From: Microbacterium saperdae
Lineage (GTDB): Bacteria; Actinomycetota; Actinomycetes; Actinomycetales; Microbacteriaceae
Assembly (NCBI RefSeq): GCF_006716345.1
Contig: NZ_VFOX01000001.1
Coordinates: 62,001 to 126,000 of the forward strand
Reading direction: 5' to 3'
Length of the DNA stretch: 64,000 bases
Positions 26,906 to 34,851 of the stretch are shown here, in pieces. The notes below the pieces were generated by a model that had not been told where the DNA came from, ran no database searches, and was given only the letters and a program-made list of their open reading frames with translations. How positions within the stretch are numbered: position 1 is the first letter of the stretch; every line of letters begins with the position of its first letter. The position numbers were made by a program, and so were the translations under genes.

Positions 26906-26978
26906 GATGTGCCTCTCAGTTGGGTGGGTGGTGGGTGGTGCGGGTCTGGTGGTGATGCGGTCGTGCGGGATGGTGCGA

Positions 26979-28214
26979 TCAGGGGATGACGAGGGATGCA
27001 GCAGGGCGGATGCCCGCGCGCTGCAGGATCTGCGGGACGCAGCGGTCCACGAAGGCCTCGAAGTCGGAGGCCTCGGTGTACAGGTGCGCCGACAGGCGGA
27101 AGTAGCCGACGCCGCGGAAGCTCGTGAACGCCGTCTCGACCCCGGTCTCGTCGAGCAGCTGCATACGCAGCTCGTCGGCCTCTTCGCGGGAGGCGCCGAG
27201 TCCGAGCGGCAGCCGCACGAGGCGCATGGAAGGCACAGGGGAGGGCAGCGGGGTCAGCGGGTCCTCGTCGCCGTAGGGGCGCAGCGCCTCCGCGATGATC
27301 TCGGCACCGGCATCCGCCCGCTCCGCCATCGCTGTGCGGGCGTTCGCCCAGCCGTATTCGCTCTCGATGTAGTCGATCGCCACGGGCGTGCTCAGATACG
27401 TCGTCGCGTCGATCGTGCCCTGGGTGTCGAAACGGACGGGGTACTGCTCGTTGGCCGCCCAGGAGTCGATCAGCGGCCACAGCTCGTCGCGGTCGGCGGC
27501 GTTCGTGACGAGCAGCGCCGACCCCCGCGGGGCGCACGGCCACTTGTGCAGGTTGCCGAACCACCAGTCGCCGCCGGCGACCGCAGCCGCGTCGGCGATG
27601 AGGCCGGGGGCGTGCGCGCCGTCGACGAGCGTGCGCACGCCGTGGGCGGCGGCGAGTTCGGCGATGCGGCGGGTGGGCAGCAGCCGGGCCGTGGGGGAGG
27701 TGATCTGGTCGACCACGATCAGGCGCGTGCGCGGAGTGAGGGCGTCGGCGAAGTGCTGCACGACCTCGTCGTCGGAGGCGAGCAGCGGAAGCTCGACCGT
27801 GCGCACGCTCGCGCCGAAACGGCGGGCGAGACGCTGCGCGCCCATCGTGATCGCGCCGTAGCCCTGGTCGGTCACCAGGATCTCGTCGTCGCGATCGAGC
27901 TGCAGCGCGTTGTAGACCACGGTCGCGGCGGCCGAGGCGTTCGGCACGAAGGCGCTGTCGTCGGCATGCGCGCCGACGAAGGGAGCCGTGCGCTCTCGTG
28001 CCTCGCGGACGCGTTCGCCGATGCGGGGGAACCACTCGACGGGGCTGAGGTCGGCCTGGCGACGCAGAGCGTCCTGATGGGTGACGACGGCGGTGGGCAC
28101 CGCGCCGAACGACCCGTGGTTGAGGTGGATCACACCGGGATCCAGCGGCCACGCATCCCGCGCCCTGACGCCGGAGTGCAGCGTGAGCGGAGCGGGGAAG
28201 GGGGAGACGGGCAT
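26979..28214 (-). CDS. Class V aminotransferase, isopenicillin-N epimerase-like
   Basis: 411 residues. PLP enzyme of the NifS/class V group: IHLNHGSFGAVP at the N terminus, NASAAATVVYNAL, DGAHAPGL with the cofactor Asp, and the PLP lysine in NLHKWPCAPRG. This layout is that of isopenicillin-N epimerase-like proteins, many of which are really amino acid lyases or desulfurases. Start at 28214 follows GAGGA. It opens the operon with the sugar ABC transporter and is divergent from a FadR-type regulator. The actual reaction is unknown. Confidence 0.87.
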   Translation of the reverse strand: MPVSPFPAPLTLHSGVRARDAWPLDPGVIHLNHGSFGAVPTAVVTHQDALRRQADLSPVEWFPRIGERVREARERTAPFVGAHADDSAFVPNASAAATVVYNALQLDRDDEILVTDQGYGAITMGAQRLARRFGASVRTVELPLLASDDEVVQHFADALTPRTRLIVVDQITSPTARLLPTRRIAELAAAHGVRTLVDGAHAPGLIADAAAVAGGDWWFGNLHKWPCAPRGSALLVTNAADRDELWPLIDSWAANEQYPVRFDTQGTIDATTYLSTPVAIDYIESEYGWANARTAMAERADAGAEIIAEALRPYGDEDPLTPLPSPVPSMRLVRLPLGLGASREEADELRMQLLDETGVETAFTSFRGVGYFRLSAHLYTEASDFEAFVDRCVPQILQRAGIRPAASLVIP

Positions 28215-28240
28215 AGGTCCTCATCGGGGAGAGTGGCGAG

Positions 28241-28314
28241 TTGTTGCACAACTTTGCCACAGGAGTTCCGAAATCGCCATGAAAAGGTAAAGATGAAACA
28301 TAGTTGTCATACGA
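28241..28314. promoter_or_regulatory. Two FadR/GntR-type operators between divergent genes
   Basis: TTGTTGCACAA (28241-28251) and TTGTCATACGA (28304-28314) both fit TNGTNNNACNA, the consensus of FadR-subfamily GntR regulators. One lies close to the aminotransferase start, the other before the regulator gene. A TGTCG-AGG-CGACA dyad (28318-28330) follows. They are likely bound by the regulator encoded at 28379. Confidence 0.65.
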
Positions 28315-28378
28315 ATTTGTCGAGGCGACAGCATCCGACAGACTCGCAGGAGGTTGGACGGCATCGGGGAGGATGACG

Positions 28379-29062
28379 ATGAGCGCACTGGATACGGCGC
28401 TTCACGGATTGCGCGCACTGATCGCCGACGGCGCGCTGCGCCCGGGCGACCGCTTGCCGAGCGAGGGCGAGCTCTGCGAACGGCTCGGCGTCTCGCGTGG
28501 ATCCCTTCGCGAGGCGATCCGGATGCTCGCGGCACTCGGTGTTCTCGACACCCGCCACGGCTCCGGGAGCTACGTCAGCGAACTGCGCGCCGCGGATCTG
28601 ATCGGCAGCCTCTCGCTCACGGTCGGACTGCTGCCCATGGCCGGCGTGCTGGAACTCACCGAGCTGCGTCGGGTGCTCGAGCCGCATGCCGCCGCGCTCG
28701 CCGCCGCCCGCATGGACTCCGAGACCATCGAGCGCCTCGACGGCATCCTCAGCGAGATCGAAGCGAGCGACGACTTCGAGGATCACTCACGGCTCGACCA
28801 CGACTTCCACATGACCATCTCGCGTGTCGCCGGCAACGAGGCGCTCACGAGCCTGATCGACGTGCTGCGCTCGCGGTCTCGGGCGTACCGGATCCCCGAC
28901 GCGCACGACGCGGCCGAGCTCAAGCTGCATTCGGATGCCGGACACCGGGCCATCCTGCGCGGACTCGCCGCCGCTGACCCCGTTGCCGCGAGCGCTGCGG
29001 CCTCCTCGCACGTGGCGTACACCGAGTACTGGGTGCGTCAGTACACCGACGTCGATGACTGA
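28379..29062 (+). CDS. FadR/GntR family transcriptional regulator
   Basis: 227 residues. GntR winged HTH at about 5-70 (LRPGDRLPSEGELCERLGVSRGSLREAIRMLAALGVLDTRHGSGSYV) is followed by an FCD ligand domain with metal-type residues (DHDFHMTISRVAGN, SDAGHRAIL). ATG 28379 is chosen because GGGAGG ends six bases upstream; ATG 28373 in frame would overlap it. Divergent from the aminotransferase-ABC operon, with two matching operators between, so it is the likely repressor of that operon. Confidence 0.9.
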   Translation: MSALDTALHGLRALIADGALRPGDRLPSEGELCERLGVSRGSLREAIRMLAALGVLDTRHGSGSYVSELRAADLIGSLSLTVGLLPMAGVLELTELRRVLEPHAAALAAARMDSETIERLDGILSEIEASDDFEDHSRLDHDFHMTISRVAGNEALTSLIDVLRSRSRAYRIPDAHDAAELKLHSDAGHRAILRGLAAADPVAASAAASSHVAYTEYWVRQYTDVDD

Positions 29063-29108
29063 GGAGCTTCTCGCCGGGCGCGAAAACCCAGACGAGGTGC
29101 GATGAGCG

Positions 29109-29133
29109 CGGCGCGCCGGCTGACGGCGCGCCG
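29109..29133. terminator. Bidirectional GC hairpin between convergent genes
   Basis: The palindromic 10-mer CGGCGCGCCG occurs twice (29109-29118 and 29124-29133); the two copies can also pair with each other over the 5-base gap. It lies 47 bases after the fadR-like stop and 50 bases before the end of the convergent ACT gene. No T-run. Confidence 0.5.
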
Positions 29134-29182
29134 ACAGGATGCGGGATCGTCTCCGTTTCGGTGCGCGGAGCGCGGAGGCGGC

Positions 29183-29698
29183 TCAGCCGAGCGTGATGTC
29201 GACCTGGATCTCGGCGGCCAGGCGCTCGAGGTCGTCGCGCAGTGCGTCGAGGTCGACCGATGCCGGCACACGGGCGGTGACGGATGCCTCGAACAGGCGC
29301 CCGCCGGCCATCGCGGCATCGCGGGTCTCGGTCGCCAGCTCCTCGATGCTCAGGGCGTGGGCGTTCAGCACGCCGGAGATCTCGCGCACGATTCCGGGGC
29401 GGTCGTTGCCGAGTACCTGGATCTCGAGCAGCTGGTCCTCGTCGCCTGCGGCGTCGGCGCTACCGGTGAGCACCGCGAGCGTCAGGAGGCCTTGTCCCTG
29501 CAGGCCCCGCAGGGCCGACTGCAGCTCGTCGGAGCGTTCGGCCGGGACCGAGACCTCGATCACGCCGGCGAAGGTGCCGGCGAGCTCGGCCAGCGAGCTG
29601 TTCTCCCAGTTTCCACCGTGCGCGTCGACGACATCGGCGACGGCTGCGACCAGGCCGGGGCGGTCGGCGCCGGCGACGGTGAGGATCAGAGTAGTCAT
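29183..29698 (-). CDS. Two-ACT-domain protein, GcvR-like
   Basis: 171 residues with two ACT domains: TLILTVAGADRPGLVAAVADVV at the N terminus and LEIQVLGNDRPGIVREISGVL from about 95. This is the plan of the glycine cleavage repressor-like (GcvR) group, amino acid-sensing proteins that work through partners. The start at 29698 has a TACGCT box six bases upstream on the minus strand (leaderless); the frame to 29743 adds an unlikely N terminus. No glycine cleavage genes lie nearby, so its target is unknown. Confidence 0.85.
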   Translation of the reverse strand: MTTLILTVAGADRPGLVAAVADVVDAHGGNWENSSLAELAGTFAGVIEVSVPAERSDELQSALRGLQGQGLLTLAVLTGSADAAGDEDQLLEIQVLGNDRPGIVREISGVLNAHALSIEELATETRDAAMAGGRLFEASVTARVPASVDLDALRDDLERLAAEIQVDITLG

Positions 29699-29738
29699 GC
29701 GGCCAGCGTAGCCCGGGGGGTCTGGGGAGCGGTGGTGC

Positions 29739-29817
29739 CACAACTCCGGAGAATCGCGTAGTGGATGCCAGGGAGCTTCGGAATCGGGACGAGAGTCGAC
29801 AGATCTCCGGAGTTATG
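29739..29817. repeat. Dispersed hairpin repeat family B, copy 1
   Basis: CACAACTCCGGAGA (29739-29752) and TCTCCGGAGTTATG (29804-29817) pair with one mismatch over a 51-base loop that itself holds GCTTCGGAATCGGG. A second copy, with the same CCGGAGTT arms, is at 40424-40508. Confidence 0.7.
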
Positions 29818-29837
29818 GCGCCGCGAGGAGGGAGCCC

Positions 29838-29856
29838 TTCGACAGGCCCAGGGACC
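29838..29856. repeat. Short dispersed repeat TTCGACAGGCYCAGGGACC
   Basis: TTCGACAGGCCCAGGGACC here matches TTCGACAGGCTCAGGGACC at 58624-58642 in 18 of 19 positions. Both copies are intergenic and lie beside a larger hairpin repeat. Confidence 0.65.
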
Positions 29857-29881
29857 CAGGGACGGAGGTCCGGGCGCGGGG

Positions 29882-30940
29882 CTACTCGACCCAGACGCCG
29901 GACTCCAGGAACGTGTCGAGGCGTGCGCGGTGCGGGGCGAGGTCCCAGCCCTGGCCGGCGACCCACTCGTCGGAGTAGTACGTGCCCGTATAGCGGATGC
30001 CGCTGTCGCAGATGAGGGTCACGACGCTGCCGGTCTCTCCGGCCGCCCGCATCTGCGCGATCAGCTGGAACGCGCCGTACAGGTTGGTTCCGGTCGAGCC
30101 GCCTGCCCAGTGCAGCGTGCGCTCGCGCAGCAGGCGGATCGCGGCGATGGAGCCGGCATCCGGCACCTGGATCATCTCATCGATCACGCTCGGCACGAAA
30201 GACGCCTCCACGCGCGGTCGGCCGATGCCCTCGATGCGGCTCGGGCGTCCGGCCGGAGCGTCCGGTGTGCCCTTCCAGCCGTCGTAGAAGGCGGAGCCCT
30301 CCGGGTCGACCACGGCGATCTGCGTCTCGTGGCGCCGGTACTTCACGTAGCGGCCGAAGGTCGCACTCGTGCCGCCCGTGCCCGCGCCGACGACGATCCA
30401 GCGCGGGATCGGATGCCGCTCCTGGGCGAGCTGGCTGAACACGCTCTCGGCGATGTTGTTGTTGCCGCGCCAGTCGGTCGCGCGTTCGGCGAACGTGAAC
30501 TGGTCGAGGTAGTGGCCGTGGCAGTCGGACGCGAGGCGCTGGGCCTCGGGCGACATGTCCTCCGCGCGGTCGACGAAGTGGCAGCGTCCGCCGTAGAACT
30601 CGATGAGGTCGATCTTCTCCTGGCTCGTCGACCGGGGGACGACGGTCACGAAGGGCAGTCCCAGCATCCGCGCGAAGTACGCCTCGGAGACGGCCGTGGA
30701 GCCGCTGGACGACTCGACCAGCGTGGTGTCCTCGTGGATGCGTCCGTTCACCAGGCCGTAGAGCAGCAGCGAGCGGGCGAGCCGGTGCTTGAGGGAACCG
30801 GTCGGATGCACCGACTCGTCCTTCAGGTACAGGTCGATGCCCCATTCGGGCGGCAGCGGGAACAGGTGCAGGTGCGTGTCGGCACTGCGGTTCGCATCGG
30901 CCTCCAGCAGGGCGATCGCGGTGCTGGTCCAGGAGGTCAT
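29882..30940 (-). CDS. PLP-dependent cysteine synthase-family protein, Cds1-like
   Basis: 352 residues, fold-type II PLP enzyme. The PLP lysine is in [10 protein letters not shown], the substrate/phosphate loops are [11 protein letters not shown] and [14 protein letters not shown]. Gene order and the [19 protein letters not shown]-terminal tail match the actinobacterial Cds1 group, which acts as an L-cysteine desulfhydrase releasing H2S, pyruvate and ammonia, rather than a true cysteine synthase. TAGCCT seven bases before the ATG suggests a leaderless message. Monocistronic. Confidence 0.85.
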   Translation of the reverse strand: MTSWTSTAIALLEADANRSADTHLHLFPLPPEWGIDLYLKDESVHPTGSLKHRLARSLLLYGLVNGRIHEDTTLVESSSGSTAVSEAYFARMLGLPFVTVVPRSTSQEKIDLIEFYGGRCHFVDRAEDMSPEAQRLASDCHGHYLDQFTFAERATDWRGNNNIAESVFSQLAQERHPIPRWIVVGAGTGGTSATFGRYVKYRRHETQIAVVDPEGSAFYDGWKGTPDAPAGRPSRIEGIGRPRVEASFVPSVIDEMIQVPDAGSIAAIRLLRERTLHWAGGSTGTNLYGAFQLIAQMRAAGETGSVVTLICDSGIRYTGTYYSDEWVAGQGWDLAPHRARLDTFLESGVWVE

Positions 30941-30982
30941 GGAAACGAGGCTACCTGTCCGAGGCGCCGAACCTCAGGCCGC

Positions 30983-31831
30983 TCAGCTCACGGTGCCGGC
31001 GCGGGAGGCGCCGCCGTCGCCGTCGATGTGCAGCAGTGATGCCTGCGACTGCTCCTGCTGCAGCTGGAACTCGAAGCGGGACCGGTCGCCGCGGTGATAC
31101 GCCACGAAGTATTCGATCGGCGCACCGTCCTCACCGCGGCTGACGCTGCGCAGCCGCAGCAGAGCGGAGCCGGCACTGACGCCGAGGTGCTGCGCCTGCT
31201 CGTGGGTCGCGACGGTGGCCTCCGCCGAGCGCACGCCGCTCGTCGCGATGACGTCGTTCTCGGCCAGCAGCCGGTACAGCGAACGTTCCGCGAGATCGAC
31301 GCCGAGGGTCAGAGACCCCACCGCTTCCGGCATCCAGGTCGTGGAGAGCGACCACGGTTCGCCGTCGACGTGGCGCAGGCGTTCGAGCACGACGACCGGG
31401 GACCCGACGGGTACGTCGAGCGCGAGTGCGATCTCCTCGTCAGCCGTGGTGCGCTCATGACGCAGCACGTCGCTGTGGACATGACCGCCTCGGCGCTCGA
31501 CATCGTCGTACAGCCCCACCAGTGTGTGCACCAGGCTCTCGCTCGTGCGTGGGCGCGAGACGAAGGTGCCCTTGCCCTTGACGCGCTCGACGAGTCCTTC
31601 ATGCTCGAGCTGCGCGAGCGCCTGACGCACGACCGTGCGCGAGATGCCGTAGCGCTCGCACAGGCGGTGCTCGCCGGGCAGGGGGTCGCCCGGCTGCAGG
31701 CCATCACGGGCGATGCCGTCGATGATGAGCTGCCGCAGCTGGTCGTACATCGGAGCCGCCGAGTGGCGGTCGATCGCGTCGGTGCCGGTGCCGATCGTGT
31801 CGGTGTCGCTCATCGTGATCGTCTCGCTCAT
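30983..31831 (-). CDS. GntR family regulator with UTRA domain
   Basis: 282 residues. HTH at about 25-90 (LQPGDPLPGEHRLCERYGISRTVVRQALAQLEHEGLVERVKGKGTFV) and a UTRA ligand-binding domain after it (about 110-270, with VLERLRHVDGEPWSLSTTWMP). Only one base separates it from the rbsD stop, so it is the last gene of an rbsK-rbsD-gntR operon. It is the best local candidate to bind the ACCTGT-N4-ACAGGT palindrome at 33321-33336. ATG 31813 in frame is another possible start. Confidence 0.9.
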   Translation of the reverse strand: MSETITMSDTDTIGTGTDAIDRHSAAPMYDQLRQLIIDGIARDGLQPGDPLPGEHRLCERYGISRTVVRQALAQLEHEGLVERVKGKGTFVSRPRTSESLVHTLVGLYDDVERRGGHVHSDVLRHERTTADEEIALALDVPVGSPVVVLERLRHVDGEPWSLSTTWMPEAVGSLTLGVDLAERSLYRLLAENDVIATSGVRSAEATVATHEQAQHLGVSAGSALLRLRSVSRGEDGAPIEYFVAYHRGDRSRFEFQLQQEQSQASLLHIDGDGGASRAGTVS

Positions 31832-31832
31832 C

Positions 31833-32237
31833 TCAGTACGCGACCCCGGCGTGCAGGATCACGTTCGCGTAGGGGGTGAACTCCCCGGAGCGCACGAACG
31901 CGCGTGCCTGATGGGTCAGCTTCTTGAACTCGACGTGCGGGATGAGCTCGATCTCGAAGCCCATGCCGGCGAACCGTTCCCGCAGAGCCTCGAGGACCTC
32001 TGGGCTCTTCTCCGCGACCTCGGCCGAGACCGTCGCTCCTTCGACCACGAGCTCGGCGAGCACGGTGTCGAGCACGTCGAGGAACGCCGGGGAGCCTGGT
32101 CGGTAGGCGAGATCGATCCGCTCGGAGGTGGGCGGGATCGGCAGACCGGCATCCGTCACCACCAGCAGATCGGTGTGCCCGGTCTCGCTGATCACACGGG
32201 AGAGCGCCGGGTTGATCGTCGTTGCTGTCTTGCGCAT
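31833..32237 (-). CDS. rbsD: D-ribose pyranase
   Basis: 134 residues, the usual RbsD length. Interconverts beta-pyran and beta-furan forms of D-ribose so that ribokinase can use it. The catalytic His is in ETGHTDLLVVTDAGLP; IPHVEFKK, VRSGEFTPYANVIL and the C-terminal YANVILHAGV are RbsD hallmarks. GGAGGAA lies seven bases before the ATG. It sits between ribokinase and the GntR regulator. Confidence 0.95.
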   Translation of the reverse strand: MRKTATTINPALSRVISETGHTDLLVVTDAGLPIPPTSERIDLAYRPGSPAFLDVLDTVLAELVVEGATVSAEVAEKSPEVLEALRERFAGMGFEIELIPHVEFKKLTHQARAFVRSGEFTPYANVILHAGVAY

Positions 32238-32268
32238 CGGTTGTTCCTCCGTCGGCCGCGTACGCGGA

Positions 32269-33231
32269 TCAGTTCGCCACGGGCGCGGATTCGCGCGCGG
32301 CGAGGAAGGCGTCGACCTCGGCCCGCAGCGGCAGGCTGGGGGAGGCTCCCTGTTTCGTCACGGTCAGTGCGCCGGCGGCGGTCGCGAGACGCACGGCATC
32401 CGTGAGTGTGCTCCCGTTCGCGAGAGCCGCACCGAGGTAGCCCGCGTAGGCGTCGCCGGCGGCGGTCGTGTCGACGGCCTCCACCGGGAACGGCGGGACG
32501 ACGGTGGCGCCCTCGGCCGTCACGACGCACGAGCCCTGTCCGGCGAGCGTGATGACCGCGGCGCCGACACCCTGTGCCAGGAACCAGCGTCCTGCCCGTT
32601 CGGCCGAGGCGGCATCCGTCACCTCGATGCCGCTGATCAGCGTGGCCTCGGTCTCGTTCGGCGTGACGATGTCGATGCTGCGCCACACCTCGGCGGGGAG
32701 GGTCGCTGCGGGCGCGGGGTCGAGGATCACGGTCATGCCGTGCTCGCGTCCGCGGGCGGTGATGTGGGCGGTCAGCGCCGAGGGGGTCTCGAGCTGCGTG
32801 AGCAGCACCGAGGTGGTCGAGGCGAGGGCGGCCAGAGCCGTGTCGATCTGCTCGGTGCTCAGCGCGGCGTTCGCGAGCGGAACCATGACGATGTCGTTCT
32901 GCGCGGAGGAGTCGACGCGGATGTGGGCGATGCCGGTCGGCCCCGGCACGGTGCGCAGGTGGGCGAGGTCGACGCCGGCATCGCCGAGTCCGTTCACGAC
33001 GAGGTCGTGGAACAGGTCGTCTCCGACGCAGCCGACGAAGCTCGTGCGGGCACCGGAGCGTCCGGCGGCGACGGCCTGGTTCGCACCCTTGCCGCCGAGC
33101 ATCAGGGTGAACTCATCGCCCAGGATGGTCTCTCCGCGGGCGGGGAGCCGCTGCGAGAAGGTGGTCACATCGGCGGTGACGCTCCCGACGATGACGACGC
33201 CGGAACGGTCAGCGGGGTGTGCGAGGGACAT
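32269..33231 (-). CDS. rbsK: Ribokinase
   Basis: 320 residues of the PfkB family. Signature 1 is GGKGANQAVAAGR; signature 2 is DTTAAGDAYAGYL with the catalytic Asp in the AAGD turn (usual form GAGD). Phosphorylates D-ribose at O5. The start MSLAHPAD at 33231 has AGGAG four bases upstream; the frame to 33258 is an extension without support. First gene of the rbsK-rbsD-gntR operon, divergent from the transaldolase-like gene. Confidence 0.93.
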   Translation of the reverse strand: MSLAHPADRSGVVIVGSVTADVTTFSQRLPARGETILGDEFTLMLGGKGANQAVAAGRSGARTSFVGCVGDDLFHDLVVNGLGDAGVDLAHLRTVPGPTGIAHIRVDSSAQNDIVMVPLANAALSTEQIDTALAALASTTSVLLTQLETPSALTAHITARGREHGMTVILDPAPAATLPAEVWRSIDIVTPNETEATLISGIEVTDAASAERAGRWFLAQGVGAAVITLAGQGSCVVTAEGATVVPPFPVEAVDTTAAGDAYAGYLGAALANGSTLTDAVRLATAAGALTVTKQGASPSLPLRAEVDAFLAARESAPVAN

Positions 33232-33319
33232 GTCGCTCCTGATCTTCTTCGACAGCATGCGCGCACGCCATCGGTGTCTTTGACATCGTCGGCGGCTGTC
33301 ATTACATTAGCCGAAGCTG

Positions 33320-33337
33320 AACCTGTAACGACAGGTT
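33320..33337. promoter_or_regulatory. ACCTGT-N4-ACAGGT operator at the ribose locus
   Basis: AACCTGTAACGACAGGTT is a perfect 7+4+7 palindrome between the divergent rbsK and transaldolase genes, 18 bases before the latter's start. The same palindrome recurs before the cupin-kinase operon (52002-52039) and, degenerate, before the CUT2 transporter (42666-42681). Confidence 0.75.
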
Positions 33338-33354
33338 GCTCGCAAGGAGACCCG

Positions 33355-34017
33355 ATGACCTCGATCGCGCCCCGCCTCTACGTCGACAGCGCCGACCTCG
33401 ATCGCGTCTCCCGCCTGCTGGTCGCCGGCGTCGTGCACGGCGTCACGACCAACCCCACGATCCTCGAGCGTGGCGGCCGCACGGCCGCGGAGATCCCCGA
33501 TCTGTATGCGCGGTGGGAGTCCGAGGGCGCTCGCGAGATCTTCTTCCAGACCTGGGGCGGCGACACCGCGTCCTTCCTGCGCAACGCCGAGGGCATCCGT
33601 GCGCTCGGTCCCCGGGTGGCCGTGAAGGTGCCGGCGACGGCCGACGGTTTCGCCGCGGCATCCGCTCTGGTCCGCGACGGCGCGACGGTGCTCGTCACCG
33701 CCGTCTACTCCATCGCGCAGGCGCTCGCGTGCGCGACGATCGGCGCGCACTACATCGCGCCCTACCTCGGCCGGATGCGCGACGCGGGCATCGACGGCGA
33801 CTTCGTGATCGCGCGCATGCAGGAGGTCTGCGCCGGCAGCGGATCGAACGTGCTCGCGGCATCGCTGCGCTCGGCGGATGACATCACCGGCCTCCGCCTG
33901 GCCGGAGTGCCCTACTTCACCGCGGCACCCGATGTGATCGACCAGGTGCTGTTCCACGAGGTCAGCGACAGCTCGGCGGCCGAGTTCGACGCGGCCATGG
34001 TGCGGCTCGGGGCCTGA
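33355..34017 (+). CDS. Transaldolase/fructose-6-phosphate aldolase-like protein
   Basis: 220 residues, the size of the FSA/TalC group rather than full transaldolases. LYVDSADLDRVSRLL and GVTTNPTIL open the barrel, and the Schiff-base lysine is in VAVKVPATADG. ATG 33355 has AAGGAG five bases upstream; the open frame that runs on to 32128 is a shadow of ribokinase. It probably cleaves or transfers a three-carbon unit of a sugar phosphate. A strong palindromic operator lies just upstream. Confidence 0.88.
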   Translation: MTSIAPRLYVDSADLDRVSRLLVAGVVHGVTTNPTILERGGRTAAEIPDLYARWESEGAREIFFQTWGGDTASFLRNAEGIRALGPRVAVKVPATADGFAAASALVRDGATVLVTAVYSIAQALACATIGAHYIAPYLGRMRDAGIDGDFVIARMQEVCAGSGSNVLAASLRSADDITGLRLAGVPYFTAAPDVIDQVLFHEVSDSSAAEFDAAMVRLGA

Positions 34018-34056
34018 GGCGCTTCCCCTCCCGCGCTCGCGCCCCGCGCCCCTCGC

Positions 34057-34116
34057 GCGAGGGGTCAAGACACGCCCTGCCGCGCGTTCGTGGTGCGGCG
34101 CGTTGCGACTCCTCGC
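34057..34116. repeat. Dispersed hairpin repeat family C, copy 2
   Basis: GCGAGGGGTCAAGACACGCC (34057-34076) pairs imperfectly with GGCGCGTTGCGACTCCTCGC (34097-34116). The left arm matches copy 1 at 21988 (GAGGAGTCACGACACGCC) in 16 of 18 positions. It separates the convergent transaldolase-like and FadR-type genes. Confidence 0.65.
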
Positions 34117-34127
34117 GGGCCTGGATG

Positions 34128-34805
34128 CTAGGCGGATGCCGCCTGCCGCAGCCACCGTTCGACGCCGGCGATGTGGGCCGTGGCGAGCGAGGTCGCGAGC
34201 GCGGAGTCGTGCAGCGCGATCGCATCGGCGATGGCGCGATGCTCCGACAGCGTGCGCTCCACCACCCCGCCCTCGGTGAGTCCTCGCCACACCCGTGCGC
34301 GGACGGTCTGACTGCTCAGGTGCTCGATCAGACTCGCGAGGTAGGCGTTGCCCGCCATGCGCACGATCTCGCGGTGGAAGCGGATGTCGTGCTCGACCAG
34401 CGCCTCGATGCTGACCGAGGCGTCGATGCTCGCCACCTCCTTCACGAGCTCCGCGATCTCGTCGTCGCTGCCGAGGGTGGCGGCCAGGCCCGTGGCCTGC
34501 GACTCGAGCATCCGGCGCACGGCGAAGATCTCGAGCATCGAGTCGTCGTCGTGCATGTCGACCACGAACGAGATCGCCTCGAGCAGCAGGTGCGGCTCCA
34601 GACTCGTCACGTAGGTGCCGTCTCCGCGGCGCACGTCGAGGATGCGGATGACCTCGAGCGCCTTCACGGCCTCGCGCATCGAGTTGCGGGAGAGGCCGAG
34701 GCGGTCGGACAGCTCCTTCTCGGGCGGGAGCCGATCGCCGGGGGCCAGTTCGCCCGACACGATCATCGCCTTGATCTTCTCGATCGCATCGTCTGTGACA
34801 GCCAT
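34128..34805 (-). CDS. FadR/GntR family regulator of the fucose cluster
   Basis: 225 residues. GntR winged HTH (LAPGDRLPPEKELSDRLGLSRNSMREAVKALEVIRILDVRRGDGTYV) and FCD domain with the acid/His pattern (VEHDIRFHREIVRMAGN, SEHRAIADAI). TAGGAT lies six bases before the ATG on the minus strand, so it is probably leaderless. Divergent from the fuconolactonase-like gene; the ATCGGATGT motif between them recurs at two other promoters, including the second divergent promoter of this pathway, which makes this the likely repressor. Confidence 0.9.
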   Translation of the reverse strand: MAVTDDAIEKIKAMIVSGELAPGDRLPPEKELSDRLGLSRNSMREAVKALEVIRILDVRRGDGTYVTSLEPHLLLEAISFVVDMHDDDSMLEIFAVRRMLESQATGLAATLGSDDEIAELVKEVASIDASVSIEALVEHDIRFHREIVRMAGNAYLASLIEHLSSQTVRARVWRGLTEGGVVERTLSEHRAIADAIALHDSALATSLATAHIAGVERWLRQAASA

Positions 34806-34821
34806 GGCGTCATCCTAGCGA

Positions 34822-34837
34822 TTGATCGGATGTCTGA
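34822..34837. promoter_or_regulatory. ATCSGATGT motif, site 1
   Basis: TTGATCGGATGTCTGA lies between the divergent regulator and lactonase genes, just upstream of the regulator's -10 box (34812-34817). It shares ATCSGATGTYT with 37635-37652 and 42751-42766. Confidence 0.6.
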
Positions 34838-34851
34838 GGCAGGATGGTCGC

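Noticed and set aside
24782..26989. 735-codon plus-strand frame over the ABC transporter genes
   Set aside because: Antisense shadow; composition is dominated by Arg, Gly, Asp and Val, and the minus strand encodes a complete transporter.
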